Origin: Laceyella sediminis
GTDB taxonomy: Bacteria > Bacillota > Bacilli > Thermoactinomycetales > Thermoactinomycetaceae
Direction: 5' to 3'
Length of the DNA stretch: 64,000 nt
Assembly: GCF_003003125.1 (NCBI RefSeq)
Contig: NZ_PVTZ01000006.1
Coordinates: 142,378-206,377, forward strand
The notes beneath the pieces were generated by a model. The model was not told where the DNA came from. It did no database searches and saw only the letters and a program-made list of their open reading frames with translations. The position numbers were made by a program, and so were the translations under genes. The number at the start of each line of letters is the position of its first letter. Position 1 is the first letter of the stretch. Shown one piece after another: positions 36,682-45,091 of the stretch.

Positions 36682-36973
36682 TTCAACAACCACTATGGTT
36701 ACAACTAAATATCAAAGTTGATTGAGTCACTCCATGAAAAGTTGATTTCAATACCATTATGGTCACAACTAAACCTTCAACCGAATATAAAGACGGCGAT
36801 GCCATTGACTTGTTTCAATACCACTATGGTTACAACTAAACGCGAGGGGCTACCCGTGGGGAAACCAATGGGGGGCGATTTCAATACCACTTTGGTTACA
36901 ACTAAACGGCGTTATCGTCGTAGTTGTTGGTGGCGGTATTGACATTTCAATACCACTTTGGTTACAACTAAAC
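36682..36973 (-). CRISPR. CRISPR array 2: 5 repeats, 4 spacers, B-type repeat
   Basis: Repeats of 29-30 bp, minus-strand form GTTTAGTTGTAACC to TGGTATTGAAA (type B, differing from type A in the middle). Positions about 36682-36710 (degenerate), 36746-36774, 36813-36841, 36879-36907, 36945-36973. The two leader-proximal repeats share an AAGTGG variant in place of TAGTGG. Confidence 0.95.
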
Positions 36974-37080
36974 CAGTATGTGAACATCAGTCATTTCAAG
37001 CATTTTCATTGTATCAAAAACCAATATAATCTGTGAACCGTTAATGATGCAAAAAACCCCGGGAGGTTCACAGACTTTTT
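36974..37080 (-). promoter_or_regulatory. CRISPR leader 2 with promoter
   Basis: Near-identical to leader 1: TATAAT-type -10, TTCACA -35 inside the TCTGTGAACC/GGTTCACAGA inverted repeat. The upstream flank (to 37200) is also similar to the flank of leader 4. Confidence 0.78.
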
Positions 37081-37209
37081 ACTAAAGGATATGGTAGACC
37101 TCCGATACAATCTACCCCGCACTTCTTTTTTAGATTTCTTATTAGTTGACTTCAACTCAGTAGCCAAATCCTCCGAAGTCCCAATTATTTATACAGTAAC
37201 CGCGATACG

Positions 37210-37710
37210 TTAAAGGATTGAAGCCTGTACTTTTTTTAGCTCTTCCATATTTCGATACGAAACATAAATGAATTCTCCTTCTACCAACAAGCGCAACTCT
37301 TCATCCAATTGGTATGTATCCCACAACCAGATGGTATTCTCAATCAACTCCCGAACATCACATACACACCGAACACCAGAATAACCCAGCCCAATGCTGA
37401 ATTCAGATAATGAACGATCCGTACACTTCCTAACATAGAAATCAACCGCTTTTGGTGGATAGCCCAATAACAGACCAAGCATCTTATGGTATTCAGGGGA
37501 ATTTAAATCAATTTGCCGTAGGTTGTCAACATACTCCTGTTTCTTCTCTTTTGATTGAAAAAAAAGAAAACGACCTGTGTGATCTTTAAGATGTGGATAT
37601 TCTTTTAGTATTGGAAACAACTCCGCCAAGCCTTGATTGTAGGTCCGATATAAGGCTGGTTTTATCCCTTTAAGAAAAGCCTCATGATCTACCATCATTT
37701 TTTTGTCCAT
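37210..37710 (-). CDS. uncharacterised 166-aa protein next to leader 2 (copy 1)
   Basis: Starts KKMMVDHEAFLKGIKPALYR and contains LGLLLGYPPKAVDFYVRKC near residue 96 and ELIENTIWLWDTYQLDEELR near 130. Mostly helical, no catalytic motif seen. The GYPPxxV segment faintly recalls DUF3793-type proteins, but I do not assign it. About 90% alike to the copy at 41193-41714; here a CAA-to-TAA change removes the last seven residues. ATG 37710 after GGTGAAATAGCA is preferred to the long frame that runs back through a CRISPR repeat. Ends 130 bp before leader 2. Confidence 0.75.
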   Translation of the reverse strand: MDKKMMVDHEAFLKGIKPALYRTYNQGLAELFPILKEYPHLKDHTGRFLFFQSKEKKQEYVDNLRQIDLNSPEYHKMLGLLLGYPPKAVDFYVRKCTDRSLSEFSIGLGYSGVRCVCDVRELIENTIWLWDTYQLDEELRLLVEGEFIYVSYRNMEELKKVQASIL

Positions 37711-37752
37711 TGCTATTTCACCAATCTCCCTTGGCCAGCCGAAAACATCAAC

Positions 37753-37781
37753 TTTCAATACCATTATGGTTACAACTAAAC
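37753..37781 (-). repeat. solitary B-type CRISPR repeat
   Basis: A full repeat identical to those of array 4 (without the G), without a neighbouring repeat. The sequence on its leader side (GTACACTAAAGGGTATTGTAGACC) resembles the outer flank of the leaders, not the leader itself. It lies just upstream of the 166-aa gene and looks like the rest of an array lost by recombination. Confidence 0.8.
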
Positions 37782-38014
37782 GTACACTAAAGGGTATTGT
37801 AGACCCCTTACCCGATCTATCTCTGCCCATTGAAGATATTGCCTTGACTATGTAGGTCTTTAATAAACTCTATAACTAACCCCCTTACTTGTCTTCAATT
37901 TGCTCTCTCTAATTAGTAATGTATCTGATCTTTAGATAGCGGTAGACGCATAAAATTCCCCCTATTGAACTGCTAAATGAAAGGCCAGCCGCATCACATC
38001 TGATTGGCCAGCTT

Positions 38015-38368
38015 CTATTGTTCGTTCGCTTTCTCTATCCGGTCTACTCGGCGTTTCAGCTCTAACACGGCTTTGTCTATGCGAAACGTGGTCGCCTCTA
38101 GCGAGTGGATCTTATCTTCGTGCAAATTGTGCCGCGCAACTTCTTCCACCTGATTTTCAAGAATGTCCTCCGTCGACATACGCACCACGTTCTCCACTCC
38201 ATCAAAGCGTTTATCAACCTGGTCAAAACGCTCCGCCACTTCTACTTTAAACTCTTCCAGCTCCGTCTCAATCCGGTCGAAGCGTTCGGCTACCTCTTGG
38301 CGAAGCGATCGGTTTTCTTCTTCCATGTCATTCAGCTTGGCAAGGATCTGCTTTAGGATTTCTTCCAT
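38015..38368 (-). CDS. coiled-coil protein, 117 aa (copy 1)
   Basis: Almost entirely heptad-like: MEEILKQILAKLNDMEEENR, then repeated ERFDRIETELEEF/ERFDQVDKRFDGV units, VRMSTEDILENQ, and a second coil to the end. Fits a small trimeric or tetrameric coiled-coil stalk. It is paired with a membrane protein gene upstream, and the same pair recurs at 51159-51854. Function unknown. Confidence 0.72.
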   Translation of the reverse strand: MEEILKQILAKLNDMEEENRSLRQEVAERFDRIETELEEFKVEVAERFDQVDKRFDGVENVVRMSTEDILENQVEEVARHNLHEDKIHSLEATTFRIDKAVLELKRRVDRIEKANEQ

Positions 38369-38419
38369 CGTCCGGCCTCCTTTCTCTCAGTATAGCAACA
38401 ATTTCCAATAACATAAAGC

Positions 38420-38753
38420 TCATCTCCCTCGGAAAAATAGCATCCAGAACCTGCCGCCCACGACCAGCGCGATCCCCAACACATCGATCCACCAAGGCAG
38501 AAGTTGACCATCAGTGAATGCATATAAAAATACGCCCCACACCAGCGGATATGTAAATGTCCTGGCGGTGTACATGAAACGGAAAATCAGCAATGTAGTT
38601 AGCAACGCGACTGAGCCGAAGCCGGTTGGGGGCATCGAGTACATCTTCATGATTCCAAACCATAAGACGAACGGCTCCACATATGTCAAAATAGCCAACC
38701 AAAATGCGTTCTCTCTTGCCTGTGATGGGTCTGAAAAGTTATATTGATTCTCA
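38420..38753 (-). pseudogene. three-helix membrane protein, frameshifted (copy 1)
   Basis: The intact copy is at 51519-51854. Here one base is missing early in the gene (near 38735), so the GTG start and first codons (near 38753) are out of frame with the rest; an internal ATG at 38698 opens a 92-residue frame with three membrane helices (WFGIMKMYSMPPTGFGSVAL, TYPLVWGVFLYAFTDGQLLPW). It may still give a shorter protein. Confidence 0.65.
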
Positions 38754-38803
38754 CAGTCTCACCTCCGTGCCTATCATATCAATTTTTCATACAGTTTAGA
38801 ATA

Positions 38804-39000
38804 CTATCGCCCCAGGAGTAAAAAGCCTATACCGCAATATCTCAGACTTTTCTGAAACCATTTTTCCCAAATGCTTGCCCGACCAAGGATAAGACGGTCG
38901 GGATCAAAATGATGTACCAGAAAATGAGGAACTCCCCCAAGGCATAGGCAACCCCAACAACTTGTGATGTTTGAAACGTTACTGTTGCCTTGGGTCATAC
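38804..39000 (-). pseudogene. degenerate copy of the short membrane protein at 51903-52127
   Basis: DNA matches the 74-aa gene near array 6 (VYDPREQFRFKHHKLFWIS, then a membrane segment and VLPLVGKAF), but stops and frameshifts break it. It lies at the distal end of array 3, just as the related gene lies at the distal end of array 6. Confidence 0.6.
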
Positions 39001-39005
39001 ACCCA

Positions 39006-39427
39006 TTCTAATACCACTATGGATTCAACTAAAACTCTTTGACCACCGGTTGTTACGGATTTCTTTGTACATTCTAATACCACTATGATTACAACTAAAC
39101 TTATTAGGGACATTTTCTGGATTGTCACCATATCATTTCAATACCAATATGGTTACAACTAAACCGGAATCATTCAAAACAGCACTGAATTTGATTCGCT
39201 ATTTCAATACCAATATGGTTACAACTAAACCAACAAATCATACATTAGAGGAGGGGGAATAAACCATTTCAATACCAAAATGGTTACAACTAAACGCGGT
39301 GGAGTGGCCACAGTAGTGGATCATATTAAACATTTCAATACCAATATGGTTACAACTAAACATTAAAGGATTAAAGGAACCAGTAAAAGTTTGGGATATT
39401 TCAATACCAATATGGTTACAACTAAAC
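39006..39427 (-). CRISPR. CRISPR array 3: 7 repeats, 6 spacers, mixed repeat types
   Basis: Repeats at 39006-39035 (type A ending), 39061-39090, 39135-39164, 39201-39230, 39266-39295, 39332-39361, 39398-39427 (type B). The two distal repeats also carry ATTCTAATACC instead of ATTTCAATACC. Most B repeats here have CAATATGG, distinguishing this array from array 5. Leader at the right. Confidence 0.95.
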
Positions 39428-39533
39428 TCTTATGTGAACATCAGTCATTTCAAGCATTTTCATTATATCAAAAACCAAAATAATCTGTGAACCGTTAATG
39501 ATGCAAAAACCCCGGGAGGTTCACAGACTTTTT
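39428..39533 (-). promoter_or_regulatory. CRISPR leader 3 with promoter
   Basis: Same structure as leader 1. The stop codon of the upstream nuclease gene (39521) lies inside the outer arm of the leader inverted repeat, so nuclease transcripts run straight into the leader. Confidence 0.78.
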
Positions 39534-40068
39534 ACCACACTAAAGTATATTGTACTCGTCTGATATAGTCTACGAATAACTATATCTTTAAACAATCCAT
39601 AAAGCCCACTAATGACCTCCCCCGCTTGTTGCCACAAACTTTTTCTTGGTCCACCCGTTACTTCATGAACCTTTCCCACGCACCAATTCAACCAGTTCTT
39701 AATTTGATCACTATTAAATCGTTTCACCTTAAGTTTGTAATGTTTCTTCAATACATATTCCTTTTTACGATCCCGCTCTTTTTGTGCTGGTGTGCTTTGA
39801 TATGCATTCCCATCCGCTTCAATCACCAGATTGTATTTTGGAATATACAAATCCACTTCCAAGTCCCCAAAGAGGATATGTTTTTTTACACGGTAGCCGG
39901 CACTCGTCAGGGCCAAATATAATCTCTTCTCAAGATAAAAGTCACAATTACTGGCCTTCACTAGTTGCCAATCTGGCCAACGCTTTTCCTTCAATACAAT
40001 CCGAACAAATCGAATACACGCCTTAACGAATTTCTTACCCGAATAACCCGTATCTTTAACGGCGGCAT
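39521..40068 (-). CDS. DUF559/Vsr-like PD-(D/E)XK nuclease, probably frameshifted
   Basis: The frame 39521-39994 contains SNCDFYLEKRLYLALTSAGY, LEVDLYIPKYNLVIEADG and QKERDRKKEYVLKKHYKLKV, matching the restriction-endonuclease-like fold of DUF559 proteins with acidic residues in VDLYIP and IEADG. That frame has only a TTG start without a ribosome site. A well-placed ATG at 40068 after AGAGGGGGGATAAGC encodes MPPLKIRVIRVRNSLRRVFD in another frame and stops at GLY; joining the two would give a normal N-terminus. So a frameshift near 39995 is likely. Confidence 0.65.
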
Positions 40069-40158
40069 GCTTATCCCCCCTCTTTTCGTATCCTTCCCTT
40101 TCTATTTATCTGAATTTATTAAAAATATAAGACAAAAAAACCTTGTCTTAGAACAAGG

Positions 40159-40332
40159 CTACTTGGGCAAGGCTTGGATATCTTTATCGAATGCGGTCAA
40201 ATCGAGTTCTCGCTCAATCAGCTTTGTAAGTTCCCGACTGTGCTGTGAAAAAAATTCATGACCTGCGTTCAAAAAGGGGTCTTCTTTTTCATACGAGCAA
40301 AGGTCAATCAAACATGAGCTGCAACTGGTCAC
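40159..40332 (-). pseudogene. gene remnant, 57 codons
   Basis: An open frame with a coding-like C-terminus (GHEFFSQHSRELTKLIEREL) but no ribosome site at its GTG and no start upstream before a stop. The HSRELTKLI segment recalls the SQELDxLI motif of Spo0E-like phosphatases, though the key aspartate is a threonine. A terminator-like hairpin (CCTTGTCTTAGAACAAGG) follows the stop. Probably a remnant. Confidence 0.35.
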
Positions 40333-40374
40333 GGGTCGGCTTGGATATGTATACGCGGCGGGATAGGCTCAATT

Positions 40375-40488
40375 TTACCAGAATGCAATAATTAACCCAA
40401 AAGCCAAATAAGCTACAACACCAAGTATTGTAAGAGAAACAGCGACAATAGCAATGCTGATAATTGTTTTTATAATAACCTGTTTCAT
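40375..40488 (-). CDS. single-pass membrane peptide, 37 aa
   Basis: ATG 40488 follows AAAGGGGTATGGT at good distance. The peptide is MKQVIIKTIISIAIVAVSLT and continues hydrophobic to AFW; a short basic start and one membrane helix. Such small hydrophobic proteins can be toxins or membrane modulators, but there is no direct evidence. It stands alone between array 4 and the nuclease gene. Confidence 0.5.
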   Translation of the reverse strand: MKQVIIKTIISIAIVAVSLTILGVVAYLAFGLIIAFW

Positions 40489-40612
40489 ACCATACCCCTT
40501 TATATTTTATTTATATAAGTATAGATTATATACATTTAATTCAAAATATTAAAAAACCTTATTAAATAGGGGGTTATATCATAAACCAAAAAGCCCCCCC
40601 TTTCTCTAGTTG

Positions 40613-40973
40613 TTGCTTTACCATTATGGTTACAACTAAACTGGCGGCCCACATGGGCGTGGATGCGAAAGTATTGGTTTCAATACCAATATGGTTACAA
40701 CTAAACCCTGATCTTCGACGAAGCCCAGGAGTTTCGTTGCGAGTTTCAATACCATTATGGTTACAACTAAACCAAAAAGCGCCGTAAATGTATCAGGTTT
40801 TCATATGGAGTTTCAATACCATTATGGTTACAACTAAACCAAAAAGCGCCGTAAATGTATCAGGTTTTCATATGGAGTTTCAATACCATTATGGTTACAA
40901 CTAAACCAAAAAGCGCCGTAAATGTATCAGGTTTTCATATGGAGTTTCAATACCATTATGGTTACAACTAAAC
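40613..40973 (-). CRISPR. CRISPR array 4: 6 repeats, 5 spacers, three spacers identical
   Basis: B-type repeats at about 40613-40641 (degenerate), 40677-40706, 40743-40772, 40810-40839, 40877-40906, 40944-40973. The three leader-proximal spacers (40773-40809, 40840-40876, 40907-40943; 37 nt each) are identical, so the unit spacer-repeat has been tandemly duplicated twice. Confidence 0.95.
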
Positions 40974-41080
40974 CCCGTATGTGAACATCAATCATTTCAA
41001 GCATTTTCATTATATCAAAAACCAAAATAATCTGTGAACCGTTAATGATGCAAAAACCCCGGGAGGTTCACAGACTTTTT
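40974..41080 (-). promoter_or_regulatory. CRISPR leader 4 with promoter
   Basis: Same -35/-10 and inverted repeat as the other leaders, adjoining the amplified spacer units. Confidence 0.78.
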
Positions 41081-41192
41081 AGCTCACTAAAGGATAATTC
41101 AGTCCTCCGATACAATCTACCCCTCACTTCTTTTTTAGATTTCTTATTAGTTGATTCCAACTCAGTAGCCAAACCCTCGAAGTCCCAATTAT

Positions 41193-41714
41193 TTATGCAG
41201 TAACCGTGATACGTTGAAGGATTGAAGCCTGTACATTTTTTAACTCTTCCATATTTCGATACGAAACATAAATGAATTCCCCTTCTACCATCAAGCGCAG
41301 CTCTTCATCCAATTGGTATGTATCCCACAACCATATAGTATTCTTAATCAACTCCCGAACATCACATACACAACGAACACCGGAATAACCCAGCCCAATG
41401 CTGACCTCAGTTAATGAACGATCTGTACACTTCCTAACATAGAAATCAACCGCTTTTGGTGGATAACCTAGGAGCAGACCAAGCATTTTGTGGTATTCAG
41501 GGGAATTCAAATTAATTTGCCGTAGGTTGTCAACATACTCCTGTTTCTTCTCCTTTGATTGAAAAAAAAGAAAACGACCTGTGTGATCTCTAAGATGCGG
41601 ATATTCTTTTAGTATTGGAAACAACTCCGCCAAACCTTGATTGTAGGCTCGATACAAGGCTGGTTTTATTCCTTTAAGAAAAGCCTCATGATCTACCATC
41701 ATTTTTTTGACCAT
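41193..41714 (-). CDS. uncharacterised 173-aa protein next to leader 4 (copy 2)
   Basis: Full-length counterpart of the 166-aa protein at 37210-37710, with few substitutions, ending QRITVTA where the other copy stops early. ATG 41714 follows GGTGGGAATAGCA. Both copies lie about 110-130 bp upstream of a leader, on the strand that runs into the array, and the DNA between gene and leader is also alike. Retention of an intact frame in both copies suggests selection on the protein. No known family assigned. Confidence 0.75.
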   Translation of the reverse strand: MVKKMMVDHEAFLKGIKPALYRAYNQGLAELFPILKEYPHLRDHTGRFLFFQSKEKKQEYVDNLRQINLNSPEYHKMLGLLLGYPPKAVDFYVRKCTDRSLTEVSIGLGYSGVRCVCDVRELIKNTIWLWDTYQLDEELRLMVEGEFIYVSYRNMEELKNVQASILQRITVTA

Positions 41715-41773
41715 TGCTATTCCCACCTTTGAAAACAGGGACTACCTTAATAGGTAATCCCATTGTACCACTA

Positions 41774-41893
41774 CTAATGTTTATAGGGATTGCCGTTTTT
41801 ATCAAATGTCTCCCCGCACTCCTTGCAACCATAGTTTCCAGAGTGTGTTTCTTCGATGTTTTCCTTTTCTCCACATGCAGGACATCTTGGCAT
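41774..41893 (-). CDS. zinc-ribbon peptide, 39 aa
   Basis: ATG 41893 after AGGGGGGATCAT. Sequence begins MPRCPACGEKENIEETHSG and has CKEC near residue 27, so two CxxC pairs make a minimal zinc ribbon. Upstream of the 173-aa gene by 60 bp on the same strand, possibly co-transcribed. Role unknown. Confidence 0.6.
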   Translation of the reverse strand: MPRCPACGEKENIEETHSGNYGCKECGETFDKNGNPYKH

Positions 41894-42096
41894 ATGATCC
41901 CCCCTACTATCAAAAAATGATGTAGTTACACCTTAATTATATGTAAAATATTCTTAATATTAAAATTGAAACTCCCGTCCTTCCTTTCAAAATATAGCTT
42001 GGCACTTCACCGCGACAGTCCGTAGCTTCAGCTATTTTAATTCTGACAACACCACCAGGCAGTCATCTTTTGAACGGTTTCCTCATCCATACACCC

Positions 42097-42589
42097 ATTC
42101 TAATACCGTTATGGTTACAACTAAACCCATCGCCGATCTCCCCGCCACCACCTGACGTATATCATTTCAATACCATTATGGTTACAACTAAACCCCAAGT
42201 ATCAACCACAAAAAAAGGCCCCGCGATGGGATTTCAATACCACTATGGTTACAACTAAACCGGGCTTGAACTGGCCTACACCGACAGCGAGCGAATTTCA
42301 ATACCACTATGGTTACAACTAAACAAAAAATACCGGTGGCGGTGGGCAAACTGATCCGTTATTTCAATACCACTATGGTTACAACTAAACGATTCGATCA
42401 GTTAACGTGCGGTTCATCTGGTGGAAATTTCAATACCACTATGGTTACAACTAAACACCGGTTAGCGGGTAAAGAGTTTAAAATTTCGTCGCATTTCAAT
42501 ACCACTATGGTTACAACTAAACATCTAAACGGTATCAACATCTTAGTGGAGGAGTTGAAATTTCAATACCACTATGGTTACAACTAAAC
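42097..42589 (-). CRISPR. CRISPR array 5: 8 repeats, 7 spacers, B-type repeat
   Basis: The longest array. First (distal) repeat 42097-42126 has the ATTCTAATACC variant; last 42560-42589 adjoins the leader. The intermediate repeats are almost uniform (CACTATGG). Spacers 34-37 nt, all different. The sequence outside the distal repeat (CATACACCCATTCTAATACC) is shared with arrays 3 and 6. Confidence 0.96.
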
Positions 42590-42695
42590 CCGTTTGTGAA
42601 CACCAGTCATTTCAAGCATTTTCATTATATCAAAAACCAAAATCATCTGTGAACCGTTTATGATGCAAAAACTCCAGGAGGTTCACAGACTTTTT
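42590..42695 (-). promoter_or_regulatory. CRISPR leader 5 with promoter
   Basis: Slightly diverged leader (TTTATGATG and CTCCAGG in place of TTAATGATG and CCCCGGG), but the -10, -35 and inverted repeat arms are kept. It serves the longest array. Confidence 0.75.
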
Positions 42696-42830
42696 AGCTC
42701 ACTAAAGGATAGCTCCAATTACGGAAAACTCTCACAAGCTACGTTACCTCCATCGCAATATAAAATTGAAAAAAGCTTACTCTTCCTTTTGCCCTTTTAA
42801 AAATCATACAGAGATACTGGGGATTCATCC

Positions 42831-42860
42831 TTTCAATACCACAATGGATTCAACTAAAAC
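42831..42860 (-). repeat. solitary A-type CRISPR repeat
   Basis: One repeat without partners, 135 bp beyond leader 5. Its flanks (AGAGATACTGGGG on one side, TTCGTCGcTTCCTT and CACACTATCCCTAAAAA on the other) recur around the solitary repeat at 52525-52554, so both come from a duplicated segment. No gene is seen between 42700 and 43040. Confidence 0.8.
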
Positions 42861-42988
42861 TTCGTCGCTTCCTTTTCTTCACACTATCCCTAAAAAAGAA
42901 CAATCTCTTAACAACGAGTTTAACCCCTATGTATTTAATAGCTTTAATTTATATCGTGCACTCCTACTTCACTATTAATATAAATAGA

Positions 42989-43031
42989 GTCGTCGATCTC
43001 CAGAGAGTTTTTCTCATTGGAGATCGACGAC
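42989..43031 (-). terminator. hairpin at the end of the cmr operon
   Basis: A perfect 13-bp stem GTCGTCGATCTCC/GGAGATCGACGAC with a 17-nt loop, 13 bp after the cmr6 stop. The following T-tract is weak but AT-rich. Confidence 0.7.
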
Positions 43032-43043
43032 ATCGGAAAAGTG

Positions 43044-43841
43044 CTAACCTTGTTTGCTATCAGATGCAAATCGCCCATAGCCCCATGCTGTTTTAGCACC
43101 AGCTCCAATCCAATCAAGCGCTTGAGGTAACCACTCTGTTACCATTTGAACAGCTTTTTGATCTCCTTCGTTACCAGAGCAGCGTGGAGCAACTCCAAAA
43201 ACAAAAGTTTGCCCTTCTGCCACTGTCAAGAAAGGGATCGGATTGGGAGATTCCCAATCTACTGGCTTACCCTTTTTCGGGTCTTTATAATACTCCGGGT
43301 GATGTGGGGTCATAATATCAATTTCCAACTGTACTGGTACCACAGGTAATGCATCAAAGAAGACCACACTCCCCACCGAACTATTAGATTCCTCAGGAAT
43401 TGGCCCAAAAATATCATTAATTTGTGTGCTTGTAACCGTGGTGTCATATGATGTTGCCCAACTGCGCAATATTCCTTTGATCGAAGAACCGGGCAGATAA
43501 GGAACTCCCAAAGTATGATGCCAAGTTAGGCCGTTATCCACAGGATTAGAACGTCCCATGCCTGGTACAAATCGGGATATCGTTTTCATATAATACAGCT
43601 TGCCTGAGCGAAACTGGATTAGCTTCTCCATCCTCTTCACAGCACAATTTAGTTGATGTGCATCACCGATCTTCGATTTTGAAACAGATTTCATCCATGC
43701 TTGCTTCTTTTTCTCCAACGTCCAATAAGCATATTTCTCATGAATTTCCCATTGATCACAAAATTTTTCAAACCATAATCCCATATTGCTGTCTTTAGAG
43801 TTGAGAACAGTGTTGGCTTCAACATATAAAGGCATCATCAA
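43044..43841 (-). CDS. cmr6: type III-B CRISPR RAMP protein Cmr6
   Basis: 265 residues. RAMP features: YLPGSSIKGILRSWA near residue 113 and the glycine-rich GAGAKTAWGYGRF at the C-terminus. Cmr6 caps the backbone at the 3' end of the guide in the Cmr complex. Its ATG overlaps the cmr5 stop (ATGA). Last gene of the operon. Confidence 0.95.
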   Translation of the reverse strand: MMMPLYVEANTVLNSKDSNMGLWFEKFCDQWEIHEKYAYWTLEKKKQAWMKSVSKSKIGDAHQLNCAVKRMEKLIQFRSGKLYYMKTISRFVPGMGRSNPVDNGLTWHHTLGVPYLPGSSIKGILRSWATSYDTTVTSTQINDIFGPIPEESNSSVGSVVFFDALPVVPVQLEIDIMTPHHPEYYKDPKKGKPVDWESPNPIPFLTVAEGQTFVFGVAPRCSGNEGDQKAVQMVTEWLPQALDWIGAGAKTAWGYGRFASDSKQG

Positions 43842-44248
43842 TCGTCACCCTCTGCCTTCTTCAGCTCAGCAACCGCAATTTTGCGATGCCATTCCAACCA
43901 AGCCAATGTCTCAACCAACGCCCACCGATATCTACGTTGGTCATGTTTAGTAATCGCATGCAGCAAATCCTCCTCGCCAGCGTACAGAGAATAAGGATGC
44001 CTCTTACATAACCATTCTTGTACATGTTCATACAGCCAATAATGGGGATCTTCCTTTTTTTTGTCCTTTGCTGCCGCTTGAAGTTGGGCCAATGATTGTC
44101 CCAATCCATTGATTAAAATATCCCCAGCAAGCTTTACCACATATCCCGCATATTCATCCCCTTTCTCTTCTGACTCTATTTGTCTCTTCACTCGCTCCAC
44201 AACATCCAATGAAAAAGCAGCTCGTTGTTGATCCAGCGTTTGGTCCAT
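43838..44248 (-). CDS. cmr5: type III-B CRISPR small subunit Cmr5
   Basis: 136 residues, helical. Starts MDQTLDQQRAAFSLDVVERV, the Cmr5 N-terminal signature, and contains YAGYVVKLAGDILINGLGQS. Cmr5 forms the minor filament of the complex over the target RNA. ATG 44248 after GGGGAGAGGAAATCA is preferred to the longer frame from 44308, which would overlap cmr4. Confidence 0.92.
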   Translation of the reverse strand: MDQTLDQQRAAFSLDVVERVKRQIESEEKGDEYAGYVVKLAGDILINGLGQSLAQLQAAAKDKKKEDPHYWLYEHVQEWLCKRHPYSLYAGEEDLLHAITKHDQRRYRWALVETLAWLEWHRKIAVAELKKAEGDD

Positions 44249-44264
44249 TGATTTCCTCTCCCCC

Positions 44265-45077
44265 CTAGAAGATTTCGGTAACAAACCAACCCTGTCCGAT
44301 GGTTTCATTCCCTCCGACCTGCAGGTAGCGCGATTGGCTCAAAAAACTTACAAGCTCCTTCAACTCTCGCTCTTTCCCAAAACGTCCCATGAGTAACGTA
44401 TAAAAAACCGTATCTGGGGGAATCGTTTCTTCTTGCCACAATCCTATACTTTTCTTTGTTTCCTCATCCAGTCGATTACGTGATTGGATGGGCAATCCAT
44501 ACTGCGCAAAATAAGAAAAATCCTCATCACGAATAATAACTAGCCGATGCTTTAGTTCATTTCGTACACTCTCATGATGAATCAAGAAGGAAATATTGTT
44601 TGCCACCTGCTCGATGAGCTCTGGATCAGGCTTTGTCTTGAACGAATACTCTTCCAGAAACAAAACTTCCTCTTGGTCTCGAACAGATGCTACCACTGCC
44701 TCATACGAAGAAGGAGCTTTGTCAATAGTAATCCCTGTTTTGTTGATCAGTTGGCAATCGCGATAAAATCGATTTATCAAATAAGGACAAGTCACCCATC
44801 GAAAATGACCTGTCAAAGAACGGATAGGCAATAACAACAATCTTGCATCAGCTACACTTACTGCACCTGCGGAATCTTCGATACCAAAAATCTGATTAAC
44901 CTCCAACTTCTCCTGTCTTGCTTTATCTCTCAGAGCCCCTTTTAAGCTTGATCCAGGAATCGTTGGATAACTAGTTGTTGCCTCTCTGGCTACGGGTAAA
45001 TCGATCACACTATAAACTTGTCCTGCACCAGGATGAATAGATGTCTCTGCCAACATCCCCATGATATAGCCATTCAT
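44265..45077 (-). CDS. cmr4: type III-B CRISPR backbone RNase Cmr4
   Basis: 270 residues. N-terminal HPGAGQVYSVIDLPVARE; with ATG 45077 (AGGAGG nine bases before) the aspartate of VIDLP is residue 26, the position of the catalytic aspartate in Pyrococcus Cmr4. IPGSSLKGALRDKAR and GAVSVADARLLLLPIRS follow; the glycine-rich loop near the end is GGNETIGQGW. Cmr4 cuts bound target RNA at 6-nt intervals. The catalytic residue is present, so target RNA cleavage should work. Confidence 0.96.
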   Translation of the reverse strand: MNGYIMGMLAETSIHPGAGQVYSVIDLPVAREATTSYPTIPGSSLKGALRDKARQEKLEVNQIFGIEDSAGAVSVADARLLLLPIRSLTGHFRWVTCPYLINRFYRDCQLINKTGITIDKAPSSYEAVVASVRDQEEVLFLEEYSFKTKPDPELIEQVANNISFLIHHESVRNELKHRLVIIRDEDFSYFAQYGLPIQSRNRLDEETKKSIGLWQEETIPPDTVFYTLLMGRFGKERELKELVSFLSQSRYLQVGGNETIGQGWFVTEIF

Positions 45078-45091
45078 GTTTTTAACCCTCC

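Noticed and set aside
36718..36942. Plus-strand frame of 74 codons within CRISPR array 2 (also 42309-42587 in array 5)
   Set aside because: The frames consist of repeat translation (FNTTMVTTK) and spacers; an artefact of repeat length.
40159..40332. Spo0E-like phosphatase
   Set aside because: Only one motif is similar, the essential aspartate is replaced by threonine, and no start site exists.
37210..41714. The 166/173-aa proteins as a divergent Cas6
   Set aside because: No ferredoxin-like repeats, no glycine-rich loop and no histidine placement typical of Cas6; kept as unknown.
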